This document shows positions 29,369-33,100 of a stretch of DNA of 33,100 nt, piece by piece; within the stretch, counting starts at the first letter, position 1, and each line of letters starts with the position of its first letter. Both the position numbers and the translations under genes were made by a program. A model generated the notes under the pieces. That model saw nothing but the letters and a program-made list of their open reading frames with translations. It did no database searches and had not been told where the DNA came from. The stretch covers positions 1 to 33,100 of the IMG/VR virus record IMGVR_UViG_3300020054_001285; one strand, written 5' to 3'. The DNA is from a virus.

Positions 29369-30327
29369 GCTCCATTTAATATTGATTGCAGTTCATAGAT
29401 ACATGCAAGCATTGATACTGCAGGATCAATTACTTGTTGTCTTTGGGATTGATATTTAGAGACGGTTACAATTACTTGTGGAATAAACTGTGTATATGAT
29501 TGTCTCTCCTGTTGTATATATTGAATAAATTCGGCACCAAGAGAAGATAACACATCATCAGTACGATTTGAATAATTTGATAAAAGATACTGATAATTCT
29601 TTACAGGATCCGTTTCATCAATGATAAGATCAAATACATCCTTATATACAGAACTAAATTGTTTAATATCTTCAACAGTAATAGTATCTTTACCTTGGGA
29701 TTTAAATCCTTGTAGCTGATTTAACATATTTCTTAAATCAGGAAATTTACGTTTTACTAATTCAACCGCTGCATGTTTATCAATACCGATTCCTTCTTCT
29801 TTACAGATTTGAAGAATTCTCATAATGTAACTCTTCATAATTTCAGTTTCTTCTTCTTTACTAAAATCAAAATCAATCATTTCAAACCTTGACTGAATTG
29901 GATCAGGTACCTTATTGATATAATTACATGTTGCAATGAATCTGGCATTTACATTAAATTGATCCATCGTTGCTCTTAATGCTTTAAAGAATTGGTCAGA
30001 TACACCATCAATCTCATCGAGAATAATGACCTTCATCTTTCCTGGCTCATCCATGATAGAACGATTAGCACAAAAATCAGTAATACGATTTCTTACAATA
30101 TCAACTGATGTATCTGTTGATGCATTAATGTAAAGATAAGGATGATTAAAATGTTTAACCAATGCCTTTGCTGCTGAAGTTTTTCCAGTACCTGGACTCC
30201 CATGTAAAAGCAAATGTTGATAAACACCCTTTGCCAATTTATCACCTACTCTTTTAGGTGTAATAAGATCATCTAAATTTTTTGGCCTGTACTTTTCAGT
30301 TAATAAAATATTTTGAATGTTCCGCAT
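29365..30327 (-). CDS. 44: Clamp loader large subunit (gp44-like AAA+ ATPase)
   Basis: A 320-aa AAA+ protein, matching T4 gp44 (319 aa). LTEKYRPKNLDDLITPKRV (9-27) is the clamp-loader start, Walker A is LLHGSPGTGKTSAA, Walker B is VIILDEIDG, sensor 1 is FIATCNYINKV, and SRFEMIDFDF carries the SRF motif with the arginine finger. It uses ATP to open and place the sliding clamp for the polymerase and, in T4, for late transcription. The start has the TATAAAAATAAA block 8 nt upstream. Gene 45 (clamp) is not in the window. Confidence 0.92.
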   Translation of the reverse strand: MRNIQNILLTEKYRPKNLDDLITPKRVGDKLAKGVYQHLLLHGSPGTGKTSAAKALVKHFNHPYLYINASTDTSVDIVRNRITDFCANRSIMDEPGKMKVIILDEIDGVSDQFFKALRATMDQFNVNARFIATCNYINKVPDPIQSRFEMIDFDFSKEEETEIMKSYIMRILQICKEEGIGIDKHAAVELVKRKFPDLRNMLNQLQGFKSQGKDTITVEDIKQFSSVYKDVFDLIIDETDPVKNYQYLLSNYSNRTDDVLSSLGAEFIQYIQQERQSYTQFIPQVIVTVSKYQSQRQQVIDPAVSMLACIYELQSILNGA

Positions 30328-30335
30328 ATGTAGAA

Positions 30336-30347
30336 TTTATTTTTATA
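30336..30347 (-). promoter_or_regulatory. TATAAAAATAAA start-site block
   Basis: Minus-strand 12-mer 8 nt before the gp44 ATG, with a weaker version of the AAACC/GGTTT dyad upstream (GTTT at 30365-30368 and AAAC at 30353-30356). Fourth copy of the block in the window. T4 gene 44 has an AU-rich operator for the RegA repressor at this position. Confidence 0.4.
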
Positions 30348-30400
30348 TGAAGAAACTCCGTTAGGTTTAAGATAAAATAAATAAAAAAATCTAAAGCTTA

Positions 30401-31195
30401 ATGAGAAGAGTTAGAAAGATAGTTAGAAAAACACCTATTATAGTCGAGGAAACTCCGAATAAGTATGTGACAAAAGTAGGAGGGAAAAGAATAACAAAAG
30501 TAGTTGTTAAGTCTAATAACATCCCTAATGTTGTTAGAGGTGAAAAGAAAATAACTCGTAGAGCTTCATCGCCTAAGGAGCAATATAATGGAAAGGTAGA
30601 ACCTTTATGGAAAGGTGAAACGGTTTACATAATTGGTGGAGGTACTTCCTTAAATGACTTTAATTGGAATGGATTAGCTGGCAAAAAAACAATAGCAATC
30701 AATAAAGCATTTATGTCTTACCCAAAGGCAGATGCTTTATATTGGACGGATTCAAGGTTTTACAGATGGTATGAAAATGACATCAATAATTTCAAAGGTT
30801 TAAAATATACTATAAGACCGTGGGCTGGATATACGAATGATGTTAAAGTACTAAGAAAAGGAATAAAATTTGGATTAGAGGAACCGAGAGATCGTCTTTC
30901 CCATGGAAATAATAGTGGATATGCAGCAATTAATTTGGCATATCATTTAGGGGCTAAAAGAATAATCTTATTAGGATATGATATGAAAAACGATGGAAAG
31001 AAAGGGCATTTTCACGATGGATATCCAGTTCCTATAACATCTGATAAAATCTATAGAAATCAATTTTTACCAGGCTTCCAAATATTAGCAGATATTTTAA
31101 GAGAAAAAAATATACAAGTTTTTAACGCTTCACCAATAAGTAACATTAAATGCTTTCCTAAGATAACATATGAGAAGGCATTAGCCCTTCGATGA
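30401..31195 (+). CDS. MptE/DUF115-like Rossmann protein (possible sugar or nucleotide-sugar enzyme)
   Basis: The only plus-strand gene: 264 aa. About 60 N-terminal residues are very basic and low-complexity (MRRVRKIVRKTPIIVEE, GGKRITKVVVKS). The domain begins at VYIIGGGTSLNDFNW, continues with AINKAFMSYPKADALYWTD, and has GNNSGYAAINLAYHLGAKRIILLGYDMK followed by HFHDGYP. This resembles the MptE/DUF115 and sialyltransferase-like Rossmann group seen in many phages. The reaction is unknown; a glycosyl- or nucleotidyl-transfer role is a guess. It is transcribed divergently from gp44 and overlaps the 163-aa gene tail to tail by 15 nt. The basic tail suggests nucleic acid contact. Confidence 0.65.
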   Translation: MRRVRKIVRKTPIIVEETPNKYVTKVGGKRITKVVVKSNNIPNVVRGEKKITRRASSPKEQYNGKVEPLWKGETVYIIGGGTSLNDFNWNGLAGKKTIAINKAFMSYPKADALYWTDSRFYRWYENDINNFKGLKYTIRPWAGYTNDVKVLRKGIKFGLEEPRDRLSHGNNSGYAAINLAYHLGAKRIILLGYDMKNDGKKGHFHDGYPVPITSDKIYRNQFLPGFQILADILREKNIQVFNASPISNIKCFPKITYEKALALR

Positions 31196-31672
31196 TCTGC
31201 GTACATAGGTGAGGAACTCCCTCTGTTCACCCTTTAGAAGAGATTTACAGTGTTTTGTAAATTTAATGGACGAATCTATTATCCTTTGATCAACCCTTTT
31301 ATTTCGTCGGTTATGTGCCTCTGAACACTTCTTACAAACAAAATTTTCCATGTTCTTGGAATCCATTCTGGATTTAATATCAACCTGACAGATTGCACAA
31401 TTCCAATCTACCAGATTTGAATCAGCTTCCAATTCCTTTACATTAGTAAAAGATTCCCTAAAAGGATTCCATAAGATTCTGTTAGGATTCTTTTCATGGT
31501 CATTCATATCCTCTACTTTAAATATGATCTCATATGTTTGTGGATCTGGTTCTAACCATTTAAGATAATTATTTTCATCCATGAATCGTTGCTTTGAAGG
31601 CGGCAGATTCTCCAAAAGAATACCATGCCGCCTTCTATACCATCCAAAGTTTATTTTACGAACTTTGTACAT
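31181..31672 (-). CDS. 163-aa zinc-ribbon protein
   Basis: A basic protein with one C4 zinc ribbon, C92-x2-C95 (NCAICQ) and C113-x2-C116 (VCKKCSEAHNRRNKR), followed by a charged helix. The N terminus is also basic (MYKVRKINFGWYRRRHGILL). It looks like a nucleic-acid-binding protein. The ribbon with nearby His and Asn recalled endonuclease VII or HNH proteins, but their full motif is not there. It starts at the stop codon of the 374-aa gene and ends inside the plus-strand gene. Confidence 0.6.
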   Translation of the reverse strand: MYKVRKINFGWYRRRHGILLENLPPSKQRFMDENNYLKWLEPDPQTYEIIFKVEDMNDHEKNPNRILWNPFRESFTNVKELEADSNLVDWNCAICQVDIKSRMDSKNMENFVCKKCSEAHNRRNKRVDQRIIDSSIKFTKHCKSLLKGEQREFLTYVRRSSKG

Positions 31673-32796
31673 TAAGATCTATTTTCCATCAGTCTTCTGA
31701 ATTTAGCAGAAACTGACTCGTTTACATATTCTGATTTATCTTCGGAAACCATTTCGGCTTCAAATGCAGCCAATTCAGATTCCATTAAAGATAAGAATTC
31801 AGGATCCAAGAATCTTTCTTCAGATTCTTTTTGTAGATCATCAATCTTAGCCTGAATTTCTTCCTTCTTCTTTTCATCACCTTTATCTTCAGCAGACTTA
31901 AGTAACTTTTGGTATCTGGCAATTATATCATCCTTAGAGTTTTTACCACTCTCTGGGCGAGTTGAAGGTTCTTTTCTTTTTGCAGCTAATTCTTGTTTCC
32001 TTTGCATCAAGTCACCTATTGCCTTGGAGTCTTTTGTAGTATCCTTACCTTCAAGTTTATTTCTTTTCATCACTGCTTTGGCCCATGCGATTTGAAAATC
32101 AATTTTATCTTCTTCCTTCGCATTATCATTACCGATTATAATATCCAATTCAGCCTTAGCTTGATCTACTTCTTTTTGAGCAGCATCTATTTTAGCCTGA
32201 TCAACTTTTTCTTTACCGTCATCAACCTTTACGTTATCGGTGTTTTGTTGGGTGGTTTCTTCTGATCCTTCTGGTCCTTCTTTCTTATCGGCATTCTTTT
32301 CATAATCCGATAGCTCCTGTTGATCAGCGGCAACCTTTTGGTTAAGACCTTTAATCTTTAACTTAAGTGCTTTTGCTTCTTCGCCGTCAGCAGTCTTAAG
32401 TGCAGTTTCAGCAGCAGCCATTCTTGATTTATTCTTAGCAATAGAGGCAACCTTTTTTAGACCGTCCGTTGATGCTAATTGATCCATTCTATCGGAAATA
32501 GCAGAAGCCTTATCTTTTAGCGCCTGATTCTTTTGGGCATTTGCAGCTTTAAGAACATCAAGTTGATTTTTATCAGCGGAACCTGCAGCCTTTTTCTTTT
32601 CATAATCAAGATTATTAATTGCTATCTGAACCAAAGCCTGTTGGTATTTCTTTGCATTATTTTTAATCTTGGTAAATTTAATAGGGCTACCTAATGCAGC
32701 TCCAATGTTTTCGTTTAATGTTTTATCTAAATCAGCTTCAAAAGCTTTAGAAGATTCATTTAACATTTTATATCCTTCAAAAGATAATAATTTCAT
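31672..32796 (-). CDS. Lys/Glu-rich coiled-coil protein with capsid-targeting-like start; head core candidate
   Basis: A 374-aa, highly charged, Ala/Lys/Glu/Asp-rich protein, almost all helix or coiled coil (e.g. KEKVDQAKIDAAQKEVDQAK) with a low-complexity linker (KKEGPEGSEETTQQ). The start MKLLSFEGYKMLNESSKAFE resembles a T4 capsid-targeting leader, with a gp21-type site L-N-E at about residues 12-14; another L-M-E lies near the end (RLMENRS). It follows the major capsid gene and its terminator and has its own late-type element. I infer a scaffold or internal head protein. T4 gp22 lies on the other side of gene 23, so it is not simply gp22. Confidence 0.55.
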   Translation of the reverse strand: MKLLSFEGYKMLNESSKAFEADLDKTLNENIGAALGSPIKFTKIKNNAKKYQQALVQIAINNLDYEKKKAAGSADKNQLDVLKAANAQKNQALKDKASAISDRMDQLASTDGLKKVASIAKNKSRMAAAETALKTADGEEAKALKLKIKGLNQKVAADQQELSDYEKNADKKEGPEGSEETTQQNTDNVKVDDGKEKVDQAKIDAAQKEVDQAKAELDIIIGNDNAKEEDKIDFQIAWAKAVMKRNKLEGKDTTKDSKAIGDLMQRKQELAAKRKEPSTRPESGKNSKDDIIARYQKLLKSAEDKGDEKKKEEIQAKIDDLQKESEERFLDPEFLSLMESELAAFEAEMVSEDKSEYVNESVSAKFRRLMENRS

Positions 32797-32820
32797 GATA
32801 AGTATTATTTTTCTGTTGTA

Positions 32821-32828
32821 TTATATAT
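32821..32828 (-). promoter_or_regulatory. Candidate late-type promoter (ATATATAA)
   Basis: CAATATATAATACAAC on the minus strand, with TATAAT, 24 nt before the 374-aa gene and directly after the terminator of the capsid gene. The order mirrors the terminator-promoter pair at 17991-18039. Confidence 0.4.
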
Positions 32829-32841
32829 TGGAGCAATAAAC

Positions 32842-32869
32842 AAAAAAAGGTCCACCGAAGTGGACCTTT
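32842..32869 (-). terminator. Rho-independent terminator after the major capsid gene
   Basis: On the minus strand AAAGGTCCAC-TTCG-GTGGACCTTT then a run of T: a 10-bp stem closed by the very stable C(UUCG)G tetraloop, followed by T residues. It lies 25 nt after the capsid gene stop. A strong terminator after a very highly expressed gene is expected. Confidence 0.92.
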
Positions 32870-32894
32870 CTAAAGATATACTTTATTAGGTTGA

Positions 32895-33100
32895 TTAGAT
32901 CAAGCTTACACCTGAACCGAATGCGAAACCTAATGTGTAGTACATAGTTTCTGGGTGGAATCCAGCGTCTACTAAAGCGAATCTAGATTTAACCGCGATT
33001 TTAGGAGCCATAGTTCCTTCAGCGATAGTTTCAACAGATTCAGCCATTAAGTAAGGCATGAATACCAAACCTGGAGAGTTTCCGTCACCTTTACGTCCAA
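32895..33100 (-). CDS. 23: Major capsid protein, C-terminal end (gp23-like, partial)
   Basis: The last 67 codons of a gene that continues beyond the right edge. It reads GRKGDGNSPGLVFMPYLMAE, then a segment with APKIAVKSRFALVDAGF, ending FAFGSGVSLI and TAA. The PY-x(n)-P-x-I-x-x-x-(S/T)R-(Y/F) pattern near the end matches T4-type gp23 (PY ... RIGLMTRYA). It ends at a UUCG terminator, and its codon use (GGT, GCT, TTC, AAC) is more selective than that of neighbours, as in a highly expressed gene. gp23 forms the hexamers of the head and in T4 needs gp31/GroEL to fold. Confidence 0.75.
   Translation of the reverse strand, partial: GRKGDGNSPGLVFMPYLMAESVETIAEGTMAPKIAVKSRFALVDAGFHPETMYYTLGFAFGSGVSLI

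Noticed and set aside
31181-31672. Recombination endonuclease VII (gp49)
   Set aside because: The zinc ribbon is there, but the His/Asn active-site pattern after the first Cys pair is not seen.
1-33100. CRISPR array, insertion sequence or integrase/attachment site
   Set aside because: No regularly spaced short repeats apart from the in-frame tape measure repeats, and no transposase- or integrase-like protein was seen.

Overview
The window is a piece of an AT-rich tailed-phage genome of the T4 type: contractile tail, large DNA, its own replisome. The visible T4-type genes are the C-terminal end of a gp23-like major capsid protein, clamp loader gp44, an rnh-like 5' nuclease, terminase gp16/gp17, sheath gp18, tube gp19, a gp26/gp51-like tail assembly protein, a long tape measure and topoisomerase gp39/60 plus gp52. 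The host is probably a member of the Bacteroidetes (inference). Two intergenic gaps carry a TTTC-N19-TATATTTR pattern close to the Bacteroidetes promoter TTTG-N19-TAnnTTTG, and Shine-Dalgarno sequences are weak or absent before most starts. Apart from one gene, everything is on the minus strand and is read from right to left.

Layout from high to low coordinates: capsid protein end and terminator (33.1-32.8 kb); a lysine-rich coiled-coil protein and a zinc-ribbon protein; the single plus-strand gene, an MptE/DUF115-like protein (30.4-31.2 kb); the replication block gp44, a 53-aa ORF, 5' nuclease, probable gp62 and a 221-aa unknown (30.3-26.8 kb); a holin-like protein, a 653-aa structural protein, TerS, a GroES-like co-chaperonin, TerL, an oversized sheath, the tube and a terminator (26.8-18.0 kb); a GIY-YIG-type ORF, the tail assembly chaperone pair and a 1262-aa tape measure with about eight internal repeats (18.0-12.4 kb); a DnaQ-like exonuclease and four small ORFs (12.3-10.5 kb); a complete tmRNA followed 5 nt later by tRNA-Thr (10.49-10.0 kb); type II topoisomerase (9.7-6.5 kb); small ORFs; a nucleotide block with guanylate kinase-like, thymidylate kinase-like and thymidylate synthase/dCMP hydroxymethylase-family genes (5.8-3.7 kb); ATP-grasp, a degenerate phosphoesterase, an ECF-type sigma factor, two small ORFs and a PD-(D/E)XK exonuclease; and the first 16 codons of a protein with a T4-like capsid-targeting leader at the left edge.

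Several items stand out. The tmRNA encodes the tag GNTELAMAA. The ThyA-family enzyme has Asp where dTMP synthases have Asn, which points to dCMP hydroxymethylation. The phosphoesterase has lost three metal or catalytic residues. The thymidylate kinase-like protein ends in a textbook clamp-binding motif. Three genes with capsid-targeting-like N termini each sit behind an ATATATAA element of the kind found before virion genes. An AU-rich block, TATAAAAATAAA, is repeated at the starts of replication genes, twice behind a perfect AAACC/GGTTT dyad. All function calls come from reading motifs by eye; no database search was possible.
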